This document shows positions 11,365 to 21,597 of a stretch of 64,000 nucleotides of DNA, one piece after another (position 1 is the first letter of the stretch; each line of letters opens with the position of its first letter). The DNA lies in NCBI RefSeq assembly GCF_004011695.2, contig NC_082419.1, forward strand, positions 248,001 to 312,000, written 5' to 3'. The notes below the pieces were generated by a model that saw only the letters and a list, made by a program, of their open reading frames with translations, was not told the DNA's origin and ran no database searches. Source of the stretch: Ascochyta rabiei. Taxonomy: Eukaryota > Ascomycota > Dothideomycetes > Pleosporales > Didymellaceae. The translations under genes and the position numbers were made by a program.

Positions 11365-11819
11365 CGCTGATCTGTGCTGTTTTGCTGTGTCGTCAAGGTG
11401 GGGGTGTGGCGTGGGAAGTCTAACAGAGGCGGCGTTCGTTGGTGGCGGGCGAGCTTGCGGATGGGTGTTGATGCGGCTCTGTGATGCTCACGAAGTTCGG
11501 AATACGTACTAGGCCCTGTCCTACTGGCCCGTGCTTTAGCTCCAGACACAGGTATGTACTGACCAAGAGCAAGTGGTTGTATTTTATCAAGTTTCAAACT
11601 GGCTCTTATTCTCCGGCAATACCTTCTCAACTCAATCAGATATAAGAGGCTTCAACGTGAGCCGTATGAATCAGCAACGCATGGCTTCGCAGCGACATCC
11701 AAGAGGTACGACAATCATATCATTACATCGATGGCTCAAGCATACAAAGTATCTGGTATCTAAGAAGTTACGTGCAGTAAGGAGGTAGAAAAGACAAAAA
11801 AGAGAAGCCCGCAGTGGTT
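11365..11819. other. intergenic between PEX16 stop and RPN8 start
   Basis: Both neighbours point left, so this is the RPN8 promoter plus the PEX16 3' flank. No gene or clear motif recognised. Confidence 0.4.
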
Positions 11820-13114
11820 TTACAACGTGGTCGTCGAAAAATAGTACTGGTCCCACAAGAATTCGTAGTCCTCGATAACACCGCCGGCAATGTCGAGAAT
11901 GGGCTTGCTCTTCAGCTTTCGCGTGATAGCGTGTATCCAGGATCTGCCTCTGTCAGTCAAGTTTCGCGCAGATAGAGAGTTGTCTTACTTTGTGATGTTC
12001 TCGTAGAAGGCGCCACGCATCGTCCACCACCCAAGTGCCCAAGCACGCTTCTTCAGCTCTTCCCTTTCGAGACCAGTCAGTCCCCGCAGCCCACCAGCCA
12101 GACGCTCCTGGAAATCTTTCTTTGCAAGCTGCCTAGCACCGTACTCGATGCTCACACCAATCAGCCATGGTCGCCAGCTCTTCCTGTCGCCACTGAAGTG
12201 CTGCATGGCTAGCGCATACGCGACCGGTCTCAGAATGTACAGAGCTTCCGCCAGCTCGCCCTTGCCACTGACACGGTGGAGCAAAGCCTTTGGTGGCTTT
12301 ATATCGTCTGCTGTAAGCACCTTGGACAAGAGATAGCTCGAGATGTCTGACGAATCAGGTAGGCTGGGCATGGATAGGCCTGTCCTCGGCATGGTCCAGT
12401 TCTCGGCCTCCACCGAACGTTCACTCGGTGGGGTGTCCATGCCATCTGCAGAAGCCGACGAGTCTTCTAGCGAGCTTGGGTCGATCTCTCTTTGCGGCAG
12501 GGGTGGCGATAGAAGTGGCCTCGAGTTCGTCAACCGGAGCAGCAGCAGTCGGCAGACAGCCTTGATGATCTCCAACAGTACCACCACTCGCCATCTCATC
12601 TTCTCGCCTTTCCTCTTCGCCGCCATCTCCCACAAAAGTTCAGTGAATTGGAGCATCTGGAGGACAGTCGCGATGCGTTTGTACGTTGGCGACTTTTCAG
12701 TCCAGAACTTGGTGTAGCGGTGGTGCGGGGTGAGCGGCTGTCGTCGCGTCCCAGGCATCTGCGCCATTGCTTTGGCGAGGAGGGTGTCATGGTACAACGA
12801 GAGGCATTGCACACCGCAGTGCACTGTGAGGTGTTAGTCAGCTGTGTCCGTGGAAATGAGGGGGGTCGCGCGTGCGTGATTCAGATGCGATCTCTGATTC
12901 TCGGAATCGTCCTGGCCCATGTTAGCGACCTGCCAGGTTCAAGACGAAGCCATGCAAATGTACCAGGGATGATGTATGTGAGTGATCGCAGCGCCGACTC
13001 TATTTGTGAAACTGCGCTGCTGTTCTTGGTGATGAAGTCAGAGTACATGCCCAGCCACTTGGTGGGCTGCGACAGCACCTCGGTCGCGCCGTGCGTCGCT
13101 TCTTTAATCGTCAT
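11820..13114 (-). CDS. PEX16: peroxin PEX16, peroxisomal membrane biogenesis
   Basis: Integral membrane protein acting with Pex3/Pex19 in sorting membrane proteins to peroxisomes. Four exons give 383 residues: 13114-12964, 12911-12876, 12823-11989, 11949-11820. The N-terminal exon has SQPTKWLGMYSDFITKNSS and IESALRSLTYIIPG; a 36-nt micro-exon adds RFRESEIASES; the main exon continues with HCGVQCLSLYHD, the polar middle region (PYHRYTKFWTEKS-like TPHHRYTKFWTEKS) and KSWRPWLIGVSIEYGARQLAK; the last exon gives KLKSKPILDIAGGVIEDYEF and the tail QYYFSTTTL. These match the PEX16 family end to end. Intron 2 (12875-12824, 52 nt) has no GT near the required boundary; a GC donor (GCACGC) is the only one giving the conserved sequence, and reading through meets a stop. 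Confidence 0.93.
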
Positions 13115-14030
13115 CGCGGTCGCGCCCGTCAGTGGGTGGTTCAGTGGCTACGTTGGATCCAGCACATGAGCTGGTGTTGAAGAGATGCGCTGCGCATGGG
13201 CGTGATATCGAACGCATGGAGTGAAGTCATGTCGCGTGGCTGCCGAGGTCCGGCTTCCCCAGACCCATCCACAAAGCTTGAGGCGGCAACACGTACCATG
13301 TGACAGCGCGCTCTAGATCATGTCCTCGCATTTCGATAAATGTCGAAGCTGCGCGTCCGCTCAATCTTACAATTAAAGTCATCTTAGGCATTGCTTTTGA
13401 ACTTACATTAGCTCTCGGATGGCAGAGACCTCCAGATACAAGCATGTGATCGCCCTCAATTATGAGGGAGACTTACAGCTTTACAGTATCATACCCTTAC
13501 AAGTATTTCGACAATCGCTTCTCTCTGTCAATTCAACACTGCTACCAAACGCTACTGACGATCTCTAGCTCTTCTGCAACTTGCAATCATTGGCCATCTT
13601 CACCCTTTGAAAAGTACAAAGAGCAGTGTAAAGCCCACCGGTCAAGCAATGGAAGGCGATGTTCAGACGGACGTTATCCTCGTAGGGTGATTTTTTCTCC
13701 TTGTCGTGTTACGTCAAAAGGGCGGTTGGCTGCTGCAAAGATACATTTCTGACGGACATGTGACTACGCGTTTTGCTAATTGCTAAGACGCGAGACCATA
13801 CTCTTTAGAGACTCACATGAGCCACGTCCGTAACACCTGCTACTCACCGGTGCAAGATTGCTAAGCACAATCCACTTCTTAGAGCTTAGTGGCCGGTATA
13901 TCTTGTTGTATAAGAGCGAGGGTTCGGTTGGAGCGAAAGGACAGACATTGAAGGATTTGCATCTACTCGCAAAATCCATCTCAATTTCAATCGACGCGTT
14001 CCCAGAAGACAGCCATCTCAGCCGCTCAAG
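13115..14030. other. divergent promoter region of PEX16 and HD-domain gene
   Basis: Neither strand has a convincing reading frame. The sequence between 13450 and 13760 is moderately AT-rich. It separates PEX16 (left-going) from the HD gene (right-going) and presumably carries both promoters. Confidence 0.4.
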
Positions 14031-14726
14031 ATGACCACGACAACATCCACCAGAATACCAGTGCCGCAGGTCCCCATCTCTCCCAGCCAGGACCCACTCT
14101 TCACTGCAATAAACGCATACGTGCACACCTACATGTCGCAGTACGACAATTCGCACGACTACCAGCACATCCTCCGCGTCGTATCAAACGCCAACCGCAT
14201 CCTCCAAGACGAACTCAGCACCAACCCATCCACATCCTACGACACCACCAGTCTCTTCCTAGCCGCCCTTCTCCACGACGTCGGAGACCACAAGTACGCC
14301 AAACCAGACGAAGACACGTCGACCAAAATCCACACCATCCTCCTCGCCCACGGCGCCGAAGCCTCCCTCGCAGCAAAAGTCCAAACCATTGTCCACCACG
14401 TCAGCTACACCAACGAAGTGCGCAACCCAGAATCCGTCACCGCCGTGCTGGCGCAGCACCCGGAGCTGGCCATCGTGCAGGACGCGGATCGGCTCGACGC
14501 CATTGGCGCTGTTGGAATCGGACGTTGTTTTTCTTTCGGCGCGGCCAGGTTCCCCGACCAGCCTATGGGGCGGGCTATCGATCATTTTGAAGAGAAGCTG
14601 TACAAGCTCGAGGACATGATGAAGACGGCGAGTGGGAAGCAGATGGCGAGGAGGCGGACGGATGTGCTGAGGGGTTTTGCGAGGGAGTGGAGGGAAGAGG
14701 AGGTGTTGAGCTTTCGGTTGAGCTGA
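14031..14726 (+). CDS. HD-domain phosphohydrolase
   Basis: 231 residues, one exon, ATG at 14031. HD superfamily metal site: H42 (SHDYQHILRV), the HD pair H82-D83 (LFLAALLHDVGDHKY), histidines at 122-123 (TIVHHVSY) and the downstream aspartate block QDADRLDAIGAVGIGR. This set is the hallmark of the small single-domain HD hydrolases related to bacterial YedJ, predicted to remove phosphate from a nucleotide or similar small substrate in the cytosol; the substrate is not known. Length is usual for the group. It runs convergently to SET2 with 334 bases between the stops. Confidence 0.88.
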   Translation: MTTTTSTRIPVPQVPISPSQDPLFTAINAYVHTYMSQYDNSHDYQHILRVVSNANRILQDELSTNPSTSYDTTSLFLAALLHDVGDHKYAKPDEDTSTKIHTILLAHGAEASLAAKVQTIVHHVSYTNEVRNPESVTAVLAQHPELAIVQDADRLDAIGAVGIGRCFSFGAARFPDQPMGRAIDHFEEKLYKLEDMMKTASGKQMARRRTDVLRGFAREWREEEVLSFRLS

Positions 14727-15060
14727 GTTGAACGGGATGTGGATTGAGGATGATGGGGCTGGGTTGGGTTGGGATCATAGAAGTAATCTGCTAGCATGGC
14801 TTTAACACGTGTTCTTCACTTACACAAATCCACGAAAAATGGCAGACGAATTACCGTAATGTATTCAAATATTAGTACGCATGTTTGTGCGTCGTTCAGC
14901 AGTAAGGTGACGAGATGTTGCGCAATATCAGTCAACGCTCAGGGCACCGCTCGCCAACTGAAATTGCAACCACAAATGTGTGCGACAGTGACCAACTTAA
15001 ATGATTAAAGATACGTAATGATGTAGTAAAGAAGCGTAAACATCCCTCCTCACGCGGTGG
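14727..15060. other. 3' flanks of HD gene and SET2
   Basis: Tail-to-tail spacer. A GGTT/GGGTT-rich piece directly follows the HD stop (14755-14775). No gene seen. Confidence 0.4.
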
Positions 15061-17968
15061 CTATCGCAGGCTGCTACTACCATTGATCCTGTTGTCACCA
15101 GCACCGTTCGTTGGCGGTGTTGCAAACTGCATCGGGCTTGGCTGACCGCCCGCTCGCAAGGTCAGTTTGCTGTTGGAAGGTGTTCCTTCTGTAAATGATC
15201 CCATCGACCCGTCATCCAACGGTGTAGCATCCGACTCGTCTAGCTCCATGGGCATATCGCCCACCGGTGGCGGTGGAGGCGGTGGAGGCGCTGGTGGCTC
15301 GTCTGTCCGCAAACGTATGTTGCGAGGCGAACTGTCCGCTTCGTCTTCCCTCTTGCGCTTCAGTTCCGAAGAGGAGTCGTTTGGCGAAACGTCAACCTCG
15401 GCCATGGCTTCACAAGGGTCGTCCATGTCGATTTGGGGTGTGTCCGGTGTTGCACCCTTATCGTCTTGTGCTGCATCGACACGAGCTGCTTTCGCCTTCC
15501 CACGTTCCTCCTTCTTCTTTACGGCTTTGTCCATGAAATCCTTGACGTAGTTCTTAACCGTCTTCTCGTGTTTCGAGCTAAGCTTAGCAGCGGGGTCCTT
15601 CACGCGTCTGGACTTGTAGTCGCCTCTGACGAGCTTCTTGGCCACCTCTTTCGAAAGACGCTTGAGGTCGTCCTTCTCAAGCTTCTTACGGTAGTGTGCA
15701 GCTACGGACATGACGTGTGGAGAGAGCTGTGACGATTAGTTATCTGCTCTGCATTTGCATGTCCTGCACTTACAGTGGCCTCATAGATCCTTTCCTGCTT
15801 CTCCTGGGGCAGACTTCGCCACTTCTCGCTCTTGTGTTTCCGGTCCTTTGATTCGTCGGCAGCAGGCTGTGGGGTCGTCGAGTCTGATGGTACGGTAGGA
15901 GTGACGTTGGCGGTGATGCTAGAGATGATGTCTTGCAGGAGTTGCGTGTCCGTCTTGGATTTGGGTGGCGGCGGTGGAGGCTGATTGGCCGGCATAGTAG
16001 GTCGCTGCCACTGCGTCGTTCCTGAGGAATTGTAATAGTAAGTTGAGCCGTTGTCGGAATTCGCCTGGAACCAGCCGGGAGGCAGAGGATTGAAAGGCCG
16101 TGATCGAGGAGCTGGACGAGGACCCTGGAAGAAACCACTGGCAGGCCCTCTTGGAGCATTGACAACACGAGGACCTGATGGAGCATTCAAGTTGGCTGGT
16201 CCTTTTGGCGCAGCTGTGGTAGATGGAGATTTTGACCTAGATCTTGATCGCTCGCGACCTCTCTCGCGACGTTCAAAATGGTTCTCAGTACGGAGAGGTG
16301 TGCTTGCGTTAGGATCCCTCTTCATGCGCGGTATCCGGTAAGCAATCTCCAGCTTACTCCACGCTGCAAGAAGCTTCTCTGCTGATTCTTCTACGCGCTC
16401 ATCCCCACAACTCTTGAGCTTCTCTACCGCCTCCTCAATCTTCGAGTCTTGGATCTTGTTTCGAGTGATACGCGGCAGCTTGTGCAGAATGTCTAGAACC
16501 TGCATGACGACGTTGAAATCATCCATCCAGGTGGTTAGAGTTTTCTTAAAGGTTTCGTAACCGTGCATACGAATGATACGGTGGCCGACCTTATCACTAT
16601 CACTTTGCTGTATGCGGCTGAGGAGCTTGACGGCAATCCACTTCTCTGTGCATTGTCGCAAAGCTGCCATGACCTTGGGTACCCCATCGTCTTCGAGTGA
16701 CCGTGGCTGCAGATCGTTGACGTACTCCTCGTCGTCCTCGCTAACCTTCTTCTTACGAGCCTTCTTTGTGTGAACTGCTGTATCCCAGCCATCGCCGTCA
16801 TCAATTCCGAGCGCTTCAATAGTCGCGTGCGAGAGCTTCGTAGCGTTGTCGGACTGAGTCTTCCCACCAATGAAGCCCGAGCAGTTAGGCTCGCCGCAGT
16901 AACAGGGCTGAGGGTCCGCTCCATAGCGATCGACATTGTAGTTGAAAACCAGCTCCTCGCCTGCCTTGACTTTTCGCTCGGCAAAGATGCCCATGCGCAG
17001 CTTGTCGCCAACCACCCATTTGTCCACGAAACAATTAGGGTTGCAAGAATGGTTGCAGAAACGCCCGAGGTTGCCCTTTTTGGTCGCATCCACGAACTCG
17101 CCTTTTGTCAAGGACATGAAGTAGAAGTGCTTAATGCCCTCCTGATCGTACTGGATCATGCGACGACGGAACGTCCGCTCGTCTATAACCTCGCCAATGT
17201 ATTCGAATATGAAGTCTCCGGGCGCAAGGTCTTTGTTGGCTCGCAACCCAAAGCCCTTCTTCTCTGTCTTGATGACTGTAACATCGGCGTATTGCTTGCG
17301 TTGGAAACGTTGGTTCTGGCACTTCCGTCCGCAGCTGCAATCGCCCACACACTCCATTTTGGTGGCGCGATTGATGCAGTCGGAGTCTTCGCCGCAGGCA
17401 TGGTTTCGTTTTTCAACCACATCTGTTGCCAATATCGTCAGCGTCTCGCCAAGATGCAAAATCAACCGTGAAAAAACCTACCCCACTCTTCGCTACAGTC
17501 ACATTCTAGGGCTGGGTCGGTTGTGCCGATGTATTTGTTCGAGTACGTGCATTCCGGAAGAACAACGAACGTATCCTTGGCTGCCCCGGTGGAGTCTGGA
17601 AGATCGAGGTAGAGCGGTGGCGGGCGCGAAACGACCTTCTGTGAGGCGCTACGGGAGAGCTTGAGGGCTTTGCCCCCTGGCCCAGGCTCCATCTTCAGCA
17701 CAATATCCCCTCCAACCACCTCCTCTTTGGTGCTGTCGGCCGGTGACGACGCTTCGGAGTCGTGCTTTGGCATGGGCGACTGGGACTTTGATCGAGAGGA
17801 CTTGAGCCGGGACGGGACTGCAGAAGGGGTCGGGGCGTCTACGTCCTCTGCCTTTACTTGTATGCCGTCGCTCTCACCCGCGCTGAAGGTAGCGCCTTCC
17901 TCTAGCTTCATGTCGCGCAACTCGGGCCCGAGCCGCGCTGTCTTCTTCTCTCCTTCACTGTCCGACAT
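15061..17968 (-). CDS. SET2: histone H3 lysine-36 methyltransferase SET2
   Basis: Methylates H3K36 on transcribed chromatin while bound to elongating RNA polymerase II. Three exons, 17968-17482, 17422-15774 and 15726-15061, give 933 residues. In order: disordered acidic N-terminus; AWS zinc region from about 150 ([31 protein letters not shown]); SET from about 210 ([49 protein letters not shown]); post-[18 protein letters not shown]; a charged R/S region; a WW domain at about 608-637 (LPPGWFQ ... [14 protein letters not shown]); and the SRI polymerase-binding domain from about 690 (YEAT-LSPHV across intron 2, then [20 protein letters not shown]). The C-terminal 150 residues are low-complexity. 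Both introns are GT...AG with phases that agree. Confidence 0.97.
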
Positions 17969-19326
17969 GATGAGCGACCGTGGCTGCGAGGGGTGTGGGG
18001 GACGAGCTGGAGGTGGAGAGTGAGGAGTTCTGGTCCTGGAAAATCAGACGCTAGTGCTTCTACACCACAGAAGCAAGTGTGCGCTCTTTCACTGCATAGC
18101 AGCCTGCACGCAGGTAAACAAACGGAAGTGCACTGACGCTGTCCACCCCAGGCTGAAGAATTGCTGGGCGGGTGCGTCTAGAAACACGATGGGCTCGAGA
18201 TTGACCGGGGGCAAATCTTCGCTCCCCTTGCTGGCGTAGGTCTCCAAGTCGAATCCTCCTATATGCCTCTACACTGGAATCGCATGTCGCGCGCGACAAC
18301 GGTAGTACTGAAAGGAGAGCGCTTGCGGTAGGGGTTGGAAGGTGGAGCTGTCGACATGGATGTGCACGATTCGTGATGGTCGATCGAGGCTTGAGGCGCG
18401 GTAGACTCTTCCCTGTGGTCGTGGCGCAAAGGAGCGCGCCCTGTAGTTGGCAATCGCAGTAAAGCTTTGCTTCGGCTGATATATCGCGGCCCGTTGCGCA
18501 GGCTGTTAGGCTGTGCGGCTGTGAGGCTGTGAGCACACGACGGCACCGTGTCGTACTGGTTGAAGGTGCTGTTCGCAGCCACCCTAATTCAGCTAAAGCC
18601 GAGGCGCGCTCTTTCCGGCTTTTTGCAGCCCATTTTCAACTTGATGCTTCTCACATGAGGCCAGCAATTGGCCGCACCGGCTACCCCATTGCTCTTCGGT
18701 GTCTTGTCGTCCATGTGTTCCCTTACATGGGGCGGTCTGGTAAAAACCAAGCATTGGCAATCTGTTGGAGGCTACTACAGACGAATGAGCACACTGACTA
18801 TATGTCAGAACAGCGGATACTTGTGAATACTTGAGCACATTGCTCTGTGCCTCCCCGCTCAGTTGTAAGAAATATTTTGTTATCTACCTCTATAAATCCC
18901 AAACCCCCTTCTTCTGAGTCAGATTCAGGACATACGCAGCATCGAAGGTTCACTGTTCTTAGCACCAGTGGTCACTGTTATGTGAACGACCTCTGCAGCG
19001 CGATCCATGGAATCACAAGTCGTCCAAGTCTATTTGCTGCGATCATAGAGACATGTGCAGGCAGATGATGTCTTGATCTTGAACGGAGACCACCAAAACA
19101 GCGAATCCCTACAGAAGTAGCACAGTGGACCTGGATGCTGGTAGCAACCTTGCTTCTAGCAACACTTGTAGAACATACATGAACAAAGGGAGGTTGCAGC
19201 TAGAGGGAAACTGTGTCTTGCCGATTGAGCACTGCATCGCCTGTTTGGCGCAATCCATGGATATTCAAAGGAGCTGTCCTAATACGATGACCCATTGAAC
19301 AGGCACATTCCCTTTGTGGGACGCTG
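17969..19326. other. intergenic upstream of SET2
   Basis: 1.36 kb holding the SET2 promoter and the 3' flank of the F-box/LRR gene. No reading frame with recognisable character. Confidence 0.45.
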
Positions 19327-21597
19327 TTACCAGGCGTATCCTCCGCCCTCATCGTTAGCTTCGTCGTTACCGTTCCACTCATCGTCGCCGCTGGGTTCAG
19401 CGTCAAGAAAGTCGGCTTCCGCGTAGATCTCTTCTCGTGGTCGGAAGTTGTCAATGCGGAAGATCACCGTGTGACAGCGACCCTGTACAAAAGAGACTTT
19501 TTCTTCTTCTGCTTCGTGTTCTGAGTCTGAGTCTTCTGACTCCTCGTCGTAGCTTGCATTTACCTTGGCTCGTGAGCGAAGGCGCGTCGAACCCCACTGC
19601 TGGTCCTGCTTCTTGCGTCTAGACAGGAGCGGTGCATCGCTGTCGCTCTCTTCTGTAGCTTGAGTTTTTGTGAGCTCTTCTGACACTCCTTCGATGAAAG
19701 AATCAACCTTTTCTTCCTCTTCAATCTGCGATTCCTGGGTTCGCAGTGAATTCTGCCCCTCTTTCCACAGCCTGTAAGCTTTGAGCGACGCGAGGTGAGG
19801 ATTTGGAGGCTCCCACTTCCTGGCGAATACTGTCTGAAAAGTTGCGGTCCACTTGCTCCTGAATTTTGCACGCTGTCGCCAATCAGTATCGACCATGGCA
19901 ATAATTGTAAGATCCTGCAAGTTGAGCAGCTCTTCAGCCGAGTCTACCAAAGACTGAAAGAAGTGGCTAGCTGCGGTGGAGTCCCATTTACGTAGATACT
20001 GCATGTCGAGCGTGCGCAGAGTGGTGGGCCAGGTGGGAACCTCATTCTCGCCAAGCAAGGCCTCGTAGAGAGGCTCGTTATCGGACGACATGACTAGGGA
20101 GCTGTAGTAAGTCGTATCCATCCGTAGAACTTCTAGCTTAGGACACGACTGCTTCAGATCTACAAGGAAGGACAGGTCAAGAGCCTGGTTGTGGTGAAGA
20201 ACAAGCTCCTCTAAATGTGCGCCGTGAGTTGTCAGGAAGCTGGATAGTACATCTGAGAGAAGTTCTCCGCAGTTGACGATGCTCAAACTGACGAGATTCG
20301 TTGGCAAAAGTGGTAGAAGGCGCCCTCGGACGATGCCGCAGGTCTCGAAAGTAAGAGACTTCAAGTTGGGCAGGACAGCCAACGCAGAACCAACCAGCTC
20401 TTCCATGGTGGGTTCCGTATTGGCTTCTTCATCGTCATCATCATCTTCTTCTTCTTCGCGAGAGGGTTCTGGGTGATACTTGACGAGTGTGAGTTCGCGC
20501 AAGCTTTGAAACGCTTGGTCGCCGTGTATGCCCTTCATCCACAGGGGGCCATACTGACAGAATGTACTGTTCCAGCGCCAGCTGCGAAGTCGCAGTTCGG
20601 TCTCACGGAGTGCTGTAAAGAGCTCATCTGGATAAACCCACCGACGTACTCGCCGCAACCGTTCGCGGAAAGGTGGCCTGTCGATGGGGTCGAAGAAGTC
20701 GATTTCGCGGAGCGTAGTCAACGATCTGACAAGCGCCGCTAGGTCGGCAACGCTGTGCGTGGGATCTGTCAATGTAGACATTTGAGTTGCGTCAAAGGTC
20801 AGCCGTTTTGGCATCACTCGGTAGGTTTCATGTGCCTCATCGGGAGGTTGTATGAGGTGATGAACGAGGTTCCTCCGGGTCTGTCTCATAGCAAAGATCG
20901 GTGGGTTGCGATAGAGAGCTGTCAGAGCTGGTTTTGTGAATGTTGAGCAAATACGCGCCACTTGGACCAGCCAAGGTATCGACGCTGTAGGTCTCAGGTT
21001 CTCATCATGTAGAGGATGTGACGCATACACAAAGACTTGAAGGAGGATGTGGTATGGCAGGGTTTGCCAGGCTGGTTTCTGTCCGTCGGAAGGGACTGAG
21101 GGAGTCTCTGCTGCTGCGTCTGGTGACCGGTTGGGCTTCCGTATCCGGCCTATTGCCAGCTTTTGCTTTGGACGACCTCGGTCCTTACCTTTTCTGCTTC
21201 TTTGAGGTCGCGGCGGTGGAGCTGCCGTTGCCGTTGCCGTTGCCGTTGCTGTTGCCCGTCGCTGTGATGTTTTCACATGCTCGTCAGGGACCTCAAAGTC
21301 CACATCTGGGTCCTCGTCTTCATCTGAGCTGATGTCCTTGTACGAAACTTTGTGATGTCGCCTAGTTCGCGACTCCTTGTATTTCTTCCTCGAGGGTTCG
21401 GGCGCAGGAGACGGGTCTGGGGTCGTCTGTCGACTCGAGTCGTCATCGTTGGCTTTGTGCCTGGCCGATCGTCGAGATGGTGCCGTGCGCTTCCTCTGAG
21501 GTGTTTGTTCATATATAGCGCTTTCAGAGAAGTCCTCGTCACTGCTCGGCTCCTTGTATGACACTGCACCGCGCTTGCGTTTTGTGGTATCGGCCAT
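19327..21597 (-). CDS. F-box/leucine-rich-repeat-like protein
   Basis: 756 residues, one exon. The N-terminal 180 residues are basic and disordered, with two similar acidic blocks, VSYKEPSSDEDFSES and VSYKDISSDEDEDPD, likely casein-kinase-type phosphorylation sites, an alternating (AT)n tract, and several nuclear-localisation-like clusters (QRSRKGKDRGRPKQK). An F-box-like helix set follows at about 185-245 (WQTLPYHILLQVFVYASHP ... FTKPALTALYRNP), then irregular leucine-rich segments (LRELTLVKY, LKSLTFETC, LVSLSIVNC, LEELVLHHN, LEVLRMDTTYY). The C-terminus is again acidic (EESEDSDSEHEAEEE). This layout suggests a nuclear substrate adaptor of an SCF ubiquitin ligase; target unknown. A short acidic run in the LRR part is encoded by a GAA/GAT microsatellite. 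Confidence 0.8.
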   Translation of the reverse strand: MADTTKRKRGAVSYKEPSSDEDFSESAIYEQTPQRKRTAPSRRSARHKANDDDSSRQTTPDPSPAPEPSRKKYKESRTRRHHKVSYKDISSDEDEDPDVDFEVPDEHVKTSQRRATATATATATAAPPPRPQRSRKGKDRGRPKQKLAIGRIRKPNRSPDAAAETPSVPSDGQKPAWQTLPYHILLQVFVYASHPLHDENLRPTASIPWLVQVARICSTFTKPALTALYRNPPIFAMRQTRRNLVHHLIQPPDEAHETYRVMPKRLTFDATQMSTLTDPTHSVADLAALVRSLTTLREIDFFDPIDRPPFRERLRRVRRWVYPDELFTALRETELRLRSWRWNSTFCQYGPLWMKGIHGDQAFQSLRELTLVKYHPEPSREEEEDDDDDEEANTEPTMEELVGSALAVLPNLKSLTFETCGIVRGRLLPLLPTNLVSLSIVNCGELLSDVLSSFLTTHGAHLEELVLHHNQALDLSFLVDLKQSCPKLEVLRMDTTYYSSLVMSSDNEPLYEALLGENEVPTWPTTLRTLDMQYLRKWDSTAASHFFQSLVDSAEELLNLQDLTIIAMVDTDWRQRAKFRSKWTATFQTVFARKWEPPNPHLASLKAYRLWKEGQNSLRTQESQIEEEEKVDSFIEGVSEELTKTQATEESDSDAPLLSRRKKQDQQWGSTRLRSRAKVNASYDEESEDSDSEHEAEEEKVSFVQGRCHTVIFRIDNFRPREEIYAEADFLDAEPSGDDEWNGNDEANDEGGGYAW
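21225..21262. repeat. 6-nt tandem repeat inside the F-box/LRR gene
   Basis: GCCGTT-type hexamer repeated about six times; on the coding (minus) strand it encodes the alternating Ala-Thr tract near residue 115-125 of the protein. Length variation between strains would be in frame. Confidence 0.7.
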
